Assembly (NCBI GenBank): GCA_943737045.1
Contig: CALSFV010000104.1
Span: 186,001 to 250,000, forward strand
Origin: Parapristionchus giblindavisi
Lineage: Eukaryota > Nematoda > Chromadorea > Rhabditida > Diplogasteridae
Reading direction: 5' to 3'
DNA length: 64,000 nt
Part shown: positions 23,387-34,301 of the stretch, piece by piece
Position numbering within the stretch: position 1 is the first letter of the stretch
Layout of the letters: each line of letters opens with the position of its first letter
Program-made: the position numbers and the translations under genes
The notes under the pieces: model-generated
Database searches by the model: none
Seen by the model: only the letters and a program-made list of their open reading frames with translations
Told to the model about the DNA's origin: nothing

Positions 23387-26275
23387 TACTTTTGTACTTC
23401 GGTCATTATAGCAGCAGTAAAATATCACAGCTCGACATGACCCGAAGTGTGTCTCATTCAGAATTTTTTCCTCGTTCACATAGTATATTACTCGATAAGT
23501 ATCATTGACAATTAGACTTGTAACGAATTATTTTGTACCAAAAACAGAGAGTATTGAAAGATAAATTTACATATTGGCCGTACTGACCACTTTGAAATAG
23601 TTTATCTTATTCAGAATTTTTCGCTCTTTCATTTGGTATATGACACGATAGGTTTCATTTTCATTTTCATATTTCTCAAGTTATCTTGATCATATCAGAG
23701 TAAAAGCTACTTTTGTACTTCGGTCATTATAGCAGCAGTAAAATATCACAGCTCGACATGACCTGAAGTGTGTCTCATTCAGAATTTTTTCCTCTTTCAC
23801 ATAGTATATTACTCGATAAGTATCATTGACAATTAGACTTGTAACGAATTATTTTGTACCAAAAACAGAGAGTATTGAAAGATAAATTTGCATATTGGCC
23901 GTACTGACCACTTTGAAATAGTTTATCTTATTCAGAATTTTTCGCTCTTTCATTTGGTATATGACACGATAGGTTTCATTTTCATTTTCCTTTTTTTCAA
24001 GTTATCTTGATCATATCAGAGTAAAAGCTACTTTTGTACTTCGGTCATTATAGCAGCAGTAAAATATCACAGCTCGACATGACCTGAAGTGTGTCTCATT
24101 CAGAATTTTTTCCTCTTTCACATAGTATATTACTCGATAAGTATCATTGACAATTAGACTTGTAACGAATTATTTTGTACCAAAAACAGAGAGTATTGAA
24201 AGATAAATTTACATATTGGCCGTACTGACCACTTTGAAATAGTTTATCTTATTCAGAATTTTTCGCTCTTTCATTTGGTATATGACACGATAGGTTTCAT
24301 TTTCATTTTCATATTTCTCAAGTTATCTTGATCATATCAGAGTAAAAGCTACTTTTGTACTTCGGTCATTATAGCAGCAGTAAAATATCACAGCTCGACA
24401 TGACCTGAAGTGTGTCTCATTCAGAATTTTTTCCTCTTTCACATAGTATATTACTCGATAAGTATCATTGACAATTAGACTTGTAACGAATTATTTTGTA
24501 CCAAAAACAGAGAGTATTGAAAGATAAATTTACATATTGGCCGTACTGACCACTTTGAAATAGTTTATCTTATTCAGAATTTTTCGCTCTTTCATTTGGT
24601 ATATGACACGATAGGTTTCATTTTCATTTTCATTATTCTCAAGTTATCTTGATCATATCAGAGTAAAAGCTACTTTTGTACTTCGGTCATTATAGCAGCA
24701 GTAAAATATTACAGCTCGACATGACCTGAAGTGTGTCTCATTCAGAATTTTTTCCTCTTTCACATAGTATATCACTCGATAAGTATCATTGACAATTAGA
24801 CTTGTAACGAATTATTTTGTACCAAAAACAGAGAGTATTGAAAGATAAATTTACATATTGGCCGTACTGATCACTTTGAAATAGTTTATCTTATTCAGAA
24901 TTTTTCGCTCTTTCATTTGGTATATGACACGACAGGTTTCATTTTCATTTTCATTTTTCTCAAGTTATCTTGATCATATCAGAGTAAAAGCTACTTTTGT
25001 ACTTCGGTCATTATAGCAGCAGTAAAATATCACAGCTCGACATGACCTGAAGTGTGTCTCATTCAGAATTTTTTCCTCTTTCACATAGTATATTACTCGA
25101 TAAGTATCATTGACAATTAGACTTGTAACGAATTATTTTGTACCAAAAACAGAGAGTATTGAAAGATAAATTTACATATTGGCCGTACTGACCACTTTGA
25201 AATAGTCTATCTTATTCAGAATTTTTCGCTCTTTCATTTGGTATATGACACGATAGGTTTCATTTTCATTTTCATATTTCTCAAGTTATCTTGATCATAT
25301 CAGAGTAAAAGCTACTTTTGTACTTCGGTCATTATAGCAGCAGTAAAATATCACAGCTCGACATGACCCGAAGTGTGTCTCATTCAGAATTTTTTCCTCT
25401 TTCACATAGTATATTACTCGATAAGTATCATTGACAATTAGACTTGTAACGAATTATTTTGTACCAAAAACAGAGAGTATTGAAAGATAAATTTACATAT
25501 TGGCCGTACTGACCACTTTGAAATAGTTTATCTTATTCAGAATTTTTCGCTCTTTCATTTGGTATATGACACGATAGGTTTCATTTTCATTTTCATATTT
25601 CTCAAGTTATCTTGATCATATCAGAGTAAAAGCTACTTTTGTACTTCGGTCATTATAGCAGCAGTAAAATATCACAGCTCGACATGACCTGAAGTGTGTC
25701 TCATTCAGAATTTTTTCCTCTTTCACATAGTATATTACTCGATAAGTATCATTGACAATTAGACTTGTAACGAATTATTTTGTACCAAAAACAGAGAGTA
25801 TTGAAAGATAAATTTACATATTGGCCGTACTGACCACTTTGAAATAGTCTATCTTATTCAGAATTTTTCGCTCTTTCATTTGGTATATGACACGATAGGT
25901 TTCATTTTCATTTTCATATTTCTCAAGTTATCTTGATCATATCAGAGTAAAAGCTACTTTTGTACTTCGGTCATTATAGCAGCAGTAAAATATCACAGCT
26001 CGACATGACCCGAAGTGTGTCTCATTCAGAATTTTTTCCTCTTTCACATAGTATATTACTCGATAAGTATCATTGACAATTAGACTTGTAACGAATTATT
26101 TTGTACCAAAAACAGAGAGTATTGAAAGATAAATTTACATATTGGCCGTACTGACCACTTTGAAATAGTTTATCTTATTCAGAATTTTTCGCTCTTTCAT
26201 TTGGTATATGACACGATAGGTTTCATTTTCATTTTCATATTTCTCAAGTTATCTTGATCATATCAGAGTAAAAGC
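23387..26275 (+). repeat. Left copy of a nine-unit block repeated 5778 bp downstream
   Basis: Order: CCCGAAG; TTTGCATATT with TGGTATATG and CCTTTTTTTC; plain; CATTATTCTC; TATATCAC with CTGATCAC and GACAGGTTT; GTCTATC; CCCGAAG; GTCTATC; CCCGAAG. The same nine-unit order starts again at 29165, 18 units later. Unit 23387 alone has CCTCGTTCAC. Confidence 0.85.
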
Positions 26276-29200
26276 TACTTTTGTACTTCGGTCATTATAG
26301 CAGCAGTAAAATATCACAGCTCGACATGACCTGAAGTGTGTCTCATTCAGAATTTTTTCCTCTTTCACATAGTATATTACTCGATAAGTATCATTGACAA
26401 TTAGACTTGTAACGAATTATTTTGTACCAAAAACAGAGAGTATTGAAAGATAAATTTGCATATTGGCCGTACTGACCACTTTGAAATAGTTTATCTTATT
26501 CAGAATTTTTCGCTCTTTCATTTGATATATGACACGATAGGTTTCATTTTCATTTTCCTTTTTTTCAAGTTATCTTGATCATATCAGAGTAAAAGCTACT
26601 TTTGTACTTCGGTCATTATAGCAGCAGTAAAATATCACAGCTCGACATGACCTGAAGTGTGTCTCATTCAGAATTTTTTCCTCTTTCACATAGTATATTA
26701 CTCGATAAGTATCATTGACAATTAGACTTGTAACGAATTATTTTGTACCAAAAACAGAGAGTATTGAAAGATAAATTTACATATTGGCCGTACTGACCAC
26801 TTTGAAATAGTTTATCTTATTCAGAATTTTTCGCTCTTTCATTTGGTATATGACACGATAGGTTTCATTTTCATTTTCATATTTCTCAAGTTATCTTGAT
26901 CATATCAGAGTAAAAGCTACTTTTGTACTTCGGTCATTATAGCAGCAGTAAAATATCACAGCTCGACATGACCTGAAGTGTGTCTCATTCAGAATTTTTT
27001 CCTCTTTCACATAGTATATTACTCGATAAGTATCATTGACAATTAGACTTGTAACGAATTATTTTGTACAAAAAACAGAGAGTATTGAAAGATAAATTTA
27101 CATATTGGCCGTACTGACCACTTTGAAATAGTTTATCTTATTCAGAATTTTTCGCTCTTTCATTTGGTATATGACACGATAGGTTTCATTTTCATTTTCA
27201 TATTTCTCAAGGTATCTTGATCATATCAGAGTAAAAGCTACTTTTGTACTTCGGTCATTATAGCAGCAGTAAAATATCACAGCTCGACATGACCCGAAGT
27301 GTGTCTCATTCAGAATTTTTTCCTCTTTCACATAGTATATTACTCGATAAGTATCATTGACAATTAGACTTGTAACGAATTATTTTGTACCAAAAACAGA
27401 GAGTATTGAAAGATAAATTTACATATTGGCCGTACTGACCACTTTGAAATAGTTTATCTTATTCAGAATTTTTCGCTCTTTCATTTGGTATATGACACGA
27501 TAGGTTTCATTTTCATTTTCATATTTCTCAAGTTATCTTGATCATATCAGAGTAAAAGCTACTTTTGTACTTCGGTCATTATAGCAGCAGTAAAATATCA
27601 CAGCTCGACATGACCTGAAGTGTGTCTCATTCAGAATTTTTTCCTCTTTCACATAGTATATTACTCGATAAGTATCATTGACAATTAGACTTGTAACGAA
27701 TTATTTTGTACCAAAAACAGAGAGTATTGAAAGATAAATTTACATATTGGCCGTACTGACCACTTTGAAATAGTCTATCTTATTCAGAATTTTTCGCTCT
27801 TTCATTTGGTATATGACACGATAGGTTTCATTTTCATTTTCATATTTCTCAAGTTATCTTGATCATATCAGAGTAAAAGCTACTTTTGTACTTCGGTCAT
27901 TATAGCAGCAGTAAAATATCACAGCTCGACATGACCCGAAGTGTGTCTCATTCAGAATTTTTTCCTCTTTCACATAGTATATTACTCGATAAGTATCATT
28001 GACAATTAGACTTGTAACGAATTATTTTGTACCAAAAACAGAGAGTATTGAAAGATAAATTTACATATTGGCCGTACTGACCACTTTGAAATAGTTTATC
28101 TTATTCAGAATTTTTCGCTCTTTCATTTGGTATATGACACGATAGGTTTCATTTTCATTTTCATATTTCTCAAGTTATCTTGATCATATCAGAGTAAAAG
28201 CTACTTTTGTACTTCGGTCATTATAGCAGCAGTAAAATATCACAGCTCGACATGACCTGAAGTGTGTCTCATTCAGAATTTTTTCCTCTTTCACATAGTA
28301 TATTACTCGATAAGTATCATTGACAATTAGACTTGTAACGAATTATTTTGTACCAAAAACAGAGAGTATTGAAAGATAAATTTGCATATTGGCCGTACTG
28401 ACCACTTTGAAATAGTTTATCTTATTCAGAATTTTTCGCTCTTTCATTTGATATATGACACGATAGGTTTCATTTTCATTTTCCTTTTTTTCAAGTTATC
28501 TTGATCATATCAGAGTAAAAGCTACTTTTGTACTTCGGTCATTATAGCAGCAGTAAAATATCACAGCTCGACATGACCTGAAGTGTGTCTCATTCAGAAT
28601 TTTTTCCTCTTTCACATAGTATATTACTCGATAAGTATCATTGACAATTAGACTTGTAACGAATTATTTTGTACCAAAAACAGAGAGTATTGAAAGATAA
28701 ATTTACATATTGGCCGTACTGACCACTTTGAAATAGTTTATCTTATTCAGAATTTTTCGCTCTTTCATTTGGTATATGACACGATAGGTTTCATTTTCAT
28801 TTTCATATTTCTCAAGTTATCTTGATCATATCAGAGTAAAAGCTACTTTTGTACTTCGGTCATTATAGCAGCAGTAAAATATCACAGCTCGACATGACCT
28901 GAAGTGTGTCTCATTCAGAATTTTTTCCTCTTTCACATAGTATATTACTCGATAAGTATCATTGACAATTAGACTTGTAACGAATTATTTTGTACAAAAA
29001 ACAGAGAGTATTGAAAGATAAATTTACATATTGGCCGTACTGACCACTTTGAAATAGTTTATCTTATTCAGAATTTTTCGCTCTTTCATTTGGTATATGA
29101 CACGATAGGTTTCATTTTCATTTTCATATTTCTCAAGGTATCTTGATCATATCAGAGTAAAAGCTACTTTTGTACTTCGGTCATTATAGCAGCAGTAAAA

Positions 29201-29485
29201 TATCACAGCTCGACATGACCCGAAGTGTGTCTCATTCAGAATTTTTTCCTCTTTCACATAGTATATTACTCGATAAGTATCATTGACAATTAGACTTGTA
29301 ACGAATTATTTTGTACCAAAAACAGAGAGTATTGAAAGATAAATTTACATATTGGCCGTACTGACCACTTTGAAATAGTTTATCTTATTCAGAATTTTTC
29401 GCTCTTTCATTTGGTATATGACACGATAGGTTTCATTTTCATTTTCATATTTCTCAAGTTATCTTGATCATATCAGAGTAAAAGC
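26276..29485 (+). repeat. 1926-bp HOR (6 units), one full and one two-thirds copy
   Basis: The first copy, 26276-28201, reads: TTTGCATATT/TGATATATG/CCTTTTTTTC; plain; GTACAAAAAAC with CAAGGTATC; CCCGAAG; GTCTATC; CCCGAAG. The first four members recur at 28202-29485, and the order then switches to the TGGTATATG form of the GCATATT unit. The private GTACAAAAAAC plus CAAGGTATC pair (26918, 28844) confirms the duplication. Confidence 0.85.
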
Positions 29486-32053
29486 TACTTTTGTACTTCG
29501 GTCATTATAGCAGCAGTAAAATATCACAGCTCGACATGACCTGAAGTGTGTCTCATTCAGAATTTTTTCCTCTTTCACATAGTATATTACTCGATAAGTA
29601 TCATTGACAATTAGACTTGTAACGAATTATTTTGTACCAAAAACAGAGAGTATTGAAAGATAAATTTGCATATTGGCCGTACTGACCACTTTGAAATAGT
29701 TTATCTTATTCAGAATTTTTCGCTCTTTCATTTGGTATATGACACGATAGGTTTCATTTTCATTTTCCTTTTTTTCAAGTTATCTTGATCATATCAGAGT
29801 AAAAGCTACTTTTGTACTTCGGTCATTATAGCAGCAGTAAAATATCACAGCTCGACATGACCTGAAGTGTGTCTCATTCAGAATTTTTTCCTCTTTCACA
29901 TAGTATATTACTCGATAAGTATCATTGACAATTAGACTTGTAACGAATTATTTTGTACCAAAAACAGAGAGTATTGAAAGATAAATTTACATATTGGCCG
30001 TACTGACCACTTTGAAATAGTTTATCTTATTCAGAATTTTTCGCTCTTTCATTTGGTATATGACACGATAGGTTTCATTTTCATTTTCATATTTCTCAAG
30101 TTATCTTGATCATATCAGAGTAAAAGCTACTTTTGTACTTCGGTCATTATAGCAGCAGTAAAATATCACAGCTCGACATGACCTGAAGTGTGTCTCATTC
30201 AGAATTTTTTCCTCTTTCACATAGTATATTACTCGATAAGTATCATTGACAATTAGACTTGTAACGAATTATTTTGTACCAAAAACAGAGAGTATTGAAA
30301 GATAAATTTACATATTGGCCGTACTGACCACTTTGAAATAGTTTATCTTATTCAGAATTTTTCGCTCTTTCATTTGGTATATGACACGATAGGTTTCATT
30401 TTCATTTTCATTATTCTCAAGTTATCTTGATCATATCAGAGTAAAAGCTACTTTTGTACTTCGGTCATTATAGCAGCAGTAAAATATTACAGCTCGACAT
30501 GACCTGAAGTGTGTCTCATTCAGAATTTTTTCCTCTTTCACATAGTATATCACTCGATAAGTATCATTGACAATTAGACTTGTAACGAATTATTTTGTAC
30601 CAAAAACAGAGAGTATTGAAAGATAAATTTACATATTGGCCGTACTGATCACTTTGAAATAGTTTATCTTATTCAGAATTTTTCGCTCTTTCATTTGGTA
30701 TATGACACGACAGGTTTCATTTTCATTTTCATTTTTCTCAAGTTATCTTGATCATATCAGAGTAAAAGCTACTTTTGTACTTCGGTCATTATAGCAGCAG
30801 TAAAATATCACAGCTCGACATGACCTGAAGTGTGTCTCATTCAGAATTTTTTCCTCTTTCACATAGTATATTACTCGATAAGTATCATTGACAATTAGAC
30901 TTGTAACGAATTATTTTGTACCAAAAACAGAGAGTATTGAAAGATAAATTTACATATTGGCCGTACTGACCACTTTGAAATAGTCTATCTTATTCAGAAT
31001 TTTTCGCTCTTTCATTTGGTATATGACACGATAGGTTTCATTTTCATTTTCATATTTCTCAAGTTATCTTGATCATATCAGAGTAAAAGCTACTTTTGTA
31101 CTTCGGTCATTATAGCAGCAGTAAAATATCACAGCTCGACATGACCCGAAGTGTGTCTCATTCAGAATTTTTTCCTCTTTCACATAGTATATTACTCGAT
31201 AAGTATCATTGACAATTAGACTTGTAACGAATTATTTTGTACCAAAAACAGAGAGTATTGAAAGATAAATTTACATATTGGCCGTACTGACCACTTTGAA
31301 ATAGTTTATCTTATTCAGAATTTTTCGCTCTTTCATTTGGTATATGACACGATAGGTTTCATTTTCATTTTCATATTTCTCAAGTTATCTTGATCATATC
31401 AGAGTAAAAGCTACTTTTGTACTTCGGTCATTATAGCAGCAGTAAAATATCACAGCTCGACATGACCTGAAGTGTGTCTCATTCAGAATTTTTTCCTCTT
31501 TCACATAGTATATTACTCGATAAGTATCATTGACAATTAGACTTGTAACGAATTATTTTGTACCAAAAACAGAGAGTATTGAAAGATAAATTTACATATT
31601 GGCCGTACTGACCACTTTGAAATAGTCTATCTTATTCAGAATTTTTCGCTCTTTCATTTGGTATATGACACGATAGGTTTCATTTTCATTTTCATATTTC
31701 TCAAGTTATCTTGATCATATCAGAGTAAAAGCTACTTTTGTACTTCGGTCATTATAGCAGCAGTAAAATATCACAGCTCGACATGACCCGAAGTGTGTCT
31801 CATTCAGAATTTTTTCCTCTTTCACATAGTATATTACTCGATAAGTATCATTGACAATTAGACTTGTAACGAAATATTTTGTACCAAAAACAGAGAGTAT
31901 TGAAAGATAAATTTACATATTGGCCGTACTGACCACTTTGAAATAGTCTATCTTATTCAGAATTTTTCGCTCTTTCATTTGGTATATGACACGATAGGTT
32001 TCATTTTCATTTTCATATTTCTCAAGTTATCTTGATCATATCAGAGTAAAAGC
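29165..32053 (+). repeat. Right copy of the 5778-bp-displaced block
   Basis: Repeats the nine-unit order of 23387-26275. The last unit (31733) has diverged: it has GAAATATTTTG and GTCTATC where 25955 has GAATTATTTTG and GTTTATC. Confidence 0.8.
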
Positions 32054-33452
32054 TACTTTTGTACTTCGGTCATTATAGCAGCAGTAAAATATCACAGCTC
32101 GACATGACCTGAAGTGTGTCTCATTCAGAATTTTTTCCTCTTTCACATAGTATATTACTCGATAAGTATCATTGACAATTAGACTTGTAACGAATTATTT
32201 TGTACCAAAAACAGAGAGTATTGAAAGATAAATTTACATATTGGCCGTACTGACCACTTTGAAATAGTTTATCTTATTCAGAATTTTTCGCTCTTTCATT
32301 TGGTATATGACACGATAGGTTTCATTTTCATTTTCATATTTCTCAAGTTATCTTGATCATATCAGAGTAAAAGCTAATTTTGTACTTCGGTCATTATAGC
32401 AGCAGTAAAATATCACAGCTCGACATGACCTGAAGTGTGTCTCATTCAGAATTTTTTCCTCTTTCACATAGTATATTACTCGATAAGTATCATTGACAAT
32501 TAGACTTGTAACGAATTATTTTGTACCAAAAACAGAGAGTATTGAAAGATAAATTTACATATTGGCCGTACTGACCACTTTGAAATAGTCTATCTTATTC
32601 AGAATTTTTCGCTCTTTCATTTGGTATATGACACGATAGGTTTCATTTTCATTTTCATATTTCTCAAGTTATCTTGATCATATCAGAGTAAAAGCTACTT
32701 TTGTACTTCGGTCATTATAGCAGCAGTAAAATATCACAGCTCGACATGACCCGAAGTGTGTCTCATTCAGAATTTTTTCCTCTTTCACATAGTATATTAC
32801 TCGATAAGTATCATTGACAATTAGACTTGTAACGAATTATTTTGTACCAAAAAACAGAGAGTATTGAAAGATAAATTTACATATTGGCCGTACTGACCAC
32901 TTTGAAATAGTTTATCTTATTCAGAATTTTTCGCTCTTTCATTTGGTATATGACACGATAGGTTTCATTTTCATTTTCATATTTCTCAAGTTATCTTGAT
33001 CATATCAGAGTAAAAGCTACTTTTGTACTTCGGTCATTATAGCAGCAGTAAAATATCACAGCTCGACATGACCTGAAGTGTGTCTCATTCAGAATTTTTT
33101 CCTCTTTCACATAGTATATTACTCGATAAGTATCATTGACAATTAGACTTGTAACGAATTATTTTGTACCAAAAACAGAGAGTATTGAAAGATAAATTTG
33201 CATATTGGCCGTACTGACCACTTTGAAATAGTTTATCTTATTCAGAATTTTTCGCTCTTTCATTTGGTATATGACACGATAGGTTTCATTTTCATTTTCA
33301 TATTTCTCAAGTTATCTTGATCATATCAGAGTAAAAGCTACTTTTGTACTTCGGTCATTATAGCAGCAGTAAAATATCACAGCTCGACATGACCTGAAGT
33401 GTGTCTCATTCAGAATTTTTTCCTCTTTCACATAGTATATTACTCGATAAGT

Positions 33453-33479
33453 ATCATTGACAATTAGACTTGTAACGAA
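33453..33479 (+). other. Least variable window of the monomer (reference copy)
   Basis: Unit positions 115-141, centred on GACAATTAGACTTGTAACGA. In the full-length units I compared by eye I saw no substitution here, although positions just outside vary: T to C at 114 in units at 1499, 2462, 4067 and 6161; T to A at 142 in unit 31733; T to A at 143 in units 47146 and 48430. Short units lack the window entirely. It could be a protein-binding or positioning site, or simply chance in a recently homogenised array. Confidence 0.45.
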
Positions 33480-33526
33480 TTATTTTGTACCAAAAACAGA
33501 GAGTATTGAAAGATAAATTTACATAT

Positions 33527-33541
33527 TGGCCGTACTGACCA
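33527..33541 (+). other. Imperfect dyad TGGCC-GTAC-TGACCA (reference copy)
   Basis: Unit positions 189-203 read TGGCCGTACTGACCA. The arms TGGCC and TGACCA (reverse complement TGGTCA) flank the palindrome GTAC with one base of asymmetry. This is the most GC-rich part of subunit A. Variants are regionally clustered: TTGACCGTACTGACC and TTGGTCGTACTGACC in 51.5-58.6 kb, GGCAGTACTGACC at about 51.2 and 54.1 kb, and CTGATCAC in several units. A role as a satellite-binding site is speculation. Confidence 0.35.
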
Positions 33542-33561
33542 CTTTGAAATAGTTTATCTTA

Positions 33562-33729
33562 TTCAGAATTTTTCGCTCTTTCATTTGGTATATGACACGA
33601 TAGGTTTCATTTTCATTTTCATATTTCTCAAGTTATCTTGATCATATCAGAGTAAAAGCTACTTTTGTACTTCGGTCATTATAGCAGCAGTAAAATATCA
33701 CAGCTCGACATGACCTGAAGTGTGTCTCA
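33562..33729 (+). repeat. Subunit B (168 bp) of the dimeric monomer, reference copy
   Basis: Unit positions 224-321 plus 1-70 of the next unit. It starts TTCAGAATTTTTCGCTCTTT, contains the TTTCAT hexamer run, the TGATCA palindrome and the CAGCAG segment, and ends just before the next A subunit. The short 168-bp units equal one B subunit alone. Most diagnostic variants that separate the HOR classes lie in this half: TAATTTTG, CGATC, AGGAAAATATTAC, GTGAGTC and CTCTAG. The A and B lengths, 153 and 168, fit an ancestral unit of about 160 bp. Confidence 0.85.
33605..33622 (+). repeat. TTTCAT hexamer run inside the monomer (reference copy)
   Basis: Unit positions 267-284 are three exact TTTCAT hexamers on the T/C-rich strand. 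This tract and the 15 bases after it are the most variable part of the unit. Forms seen include CACTTTCATTTTCATTTTTC (short-unit lineage), CATTTTTATATTT, CATTTTCCTTTTTTTC, CATTATTCTC, CAATTTCATTTTTC and CATTCTCATTTTCATTTTTC. Small slippage or local conversion is the likely cause. Confidence 0.7.
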
Positions 33730-34301
33730 TTCAGAATTTTTTCCTCTTTCACATAGTATATTACTCGATAAGTATCATTGACAATTAGACTTGTAACGAA
33801 TTATTTTGTACCAAAAACAGAGAGTATTGAAAGATAAATTTACATATTGGCCGTACTGACCACTTTGAAATAGTTTATCTTATTCAGAATTTTTCGCTCT
33901 TTCATTTGGTATATGACACGATAGGTTTCATTTTCATTTTCATTTTTCTCAAGTTATCTTGATCATATCAGAGTAAAAGCTACTTTTGTACTTCGGTCAT
34001 TATAGCAGCAGTAAAATATTACAGCTCGACATGACCTGAAGTGTGTCTCATTCAGAATTTTTTCCTCTTTCACATAGTATATCACTCGATAAGTATCATT
34101 GACAATTAGACTTGTAACGAATTATTTTGTACCAAAAACAGAGAGTATTGAAAGATAAATTTACATATTGGCCGTACTGACCACTTTGAAATAGTCTATC
34201 TTATTCAGAATTTTTCGCTCTTTCATTTGGTATATGACACGATAGGTTTCATTTTCATTTTCATATTTCTCAAGTTATCTTGATCATATCAGAGTAAAAG
34301 C

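Larger units (their letters stand above)
21782..32374 (+). repeat. Array domain 3: CCCGAAG and TTTGCATATT units
   Basis: Full-length units only, until one 322-bp unit just beyond the domain. Markers: GACCCGAAG (22103, 23387, 25313, 25955, 27239, 27881, 29165, 31091, 31733); TTTGCATATT with CATTTTCCTTTTTTTC (22424, 23708, 26276, 28202, 29486); CATTATTCTC (24350, 30128); CTGATCAC with GACAGGTTT (24671, 30449). The marker order repeats at 1926, 3852 and 5778 bp, all multiples of 642. Confidence 0.8.
33409..33561 (+). repeat. Subunit A (153 bp) of the dimeric monomer, reference copy
   Basis: Unit positions 71-223. It begins TTCAGAATTTTTTCCTCTTT and its start aligns with the start of subunit B, TTCAGAATTTTTCGCTCTTT. 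Over the first 57 bases I count 45 identities without gaps. Similarity is weaker in the middle and returns at the end, where GACCACTTTGAAATAG in A matches GACCTGAAGTGTG in B. This is the half that is missing from the 168-bp short units. It contains the least variable stretch of the monomer (unit positions 115-141). Confidence 0.85.
33339..33659 (+). repeat. Reference copy of the canonical 321-bp monomer
   Basis: This unit matches the consensus I derived at every position I compared, so it serves as the coordinate reference for the unit. Landmarks in unit coordinates are: GTAC at 8-11; CAGCAG at 27-32; TCGA at 46-49; start of subunit A at 71; TATATTACTCGATA at 99-112; GTAC at 149-152; GTAC at 194-197; start of subunit B at 224; three TTTCAT hexamers at 267-284; and the palindrome TGATCA at 301-306. 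In unit coordinates, 321 is a multiple of three, but I found no reading frame open through the unit. The choice of position 1 is arbitrary. Confidence 0.9.
32375..34301 (+). repeat. Six-unit lead-in block related to 34302-36227
   Basis: Units 32375 (TAATTTTG, GTCTATC), 32696 (CCCGAAG, +1 A) and 33018 (TTTGCATATT) have the same class order as 34302, 34623 and 34944, 1927 bp later. They lack the private GTCCTC and TTACACGAT changes of the later set. Units 33339, 33660 (CATTTTTCTC) and 33981 (TATATCAC) complete the block. Confidence 0.65.

Noticed and set aside
33339..33659. tRNA-like or Pol III-derived repeat (B box in CAGATCGACATGACC or CAGCTCGACATGACC)
   Set aside because: GATCGACAT and GCTCGACAT miss the final C of the GWTCRANNC consensus, the second also breaks the W position, and no A box at suitable distance or terminator was found.
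33339..33659. CENP-B box or telomeric repeat
   Set aside because: No match to the CENP-B box core (TTCG....A..CGGG) and no TTAGG, TTAGGG or TTTAGGG runs. The single GTAGGG in four units is an isolated substitution.
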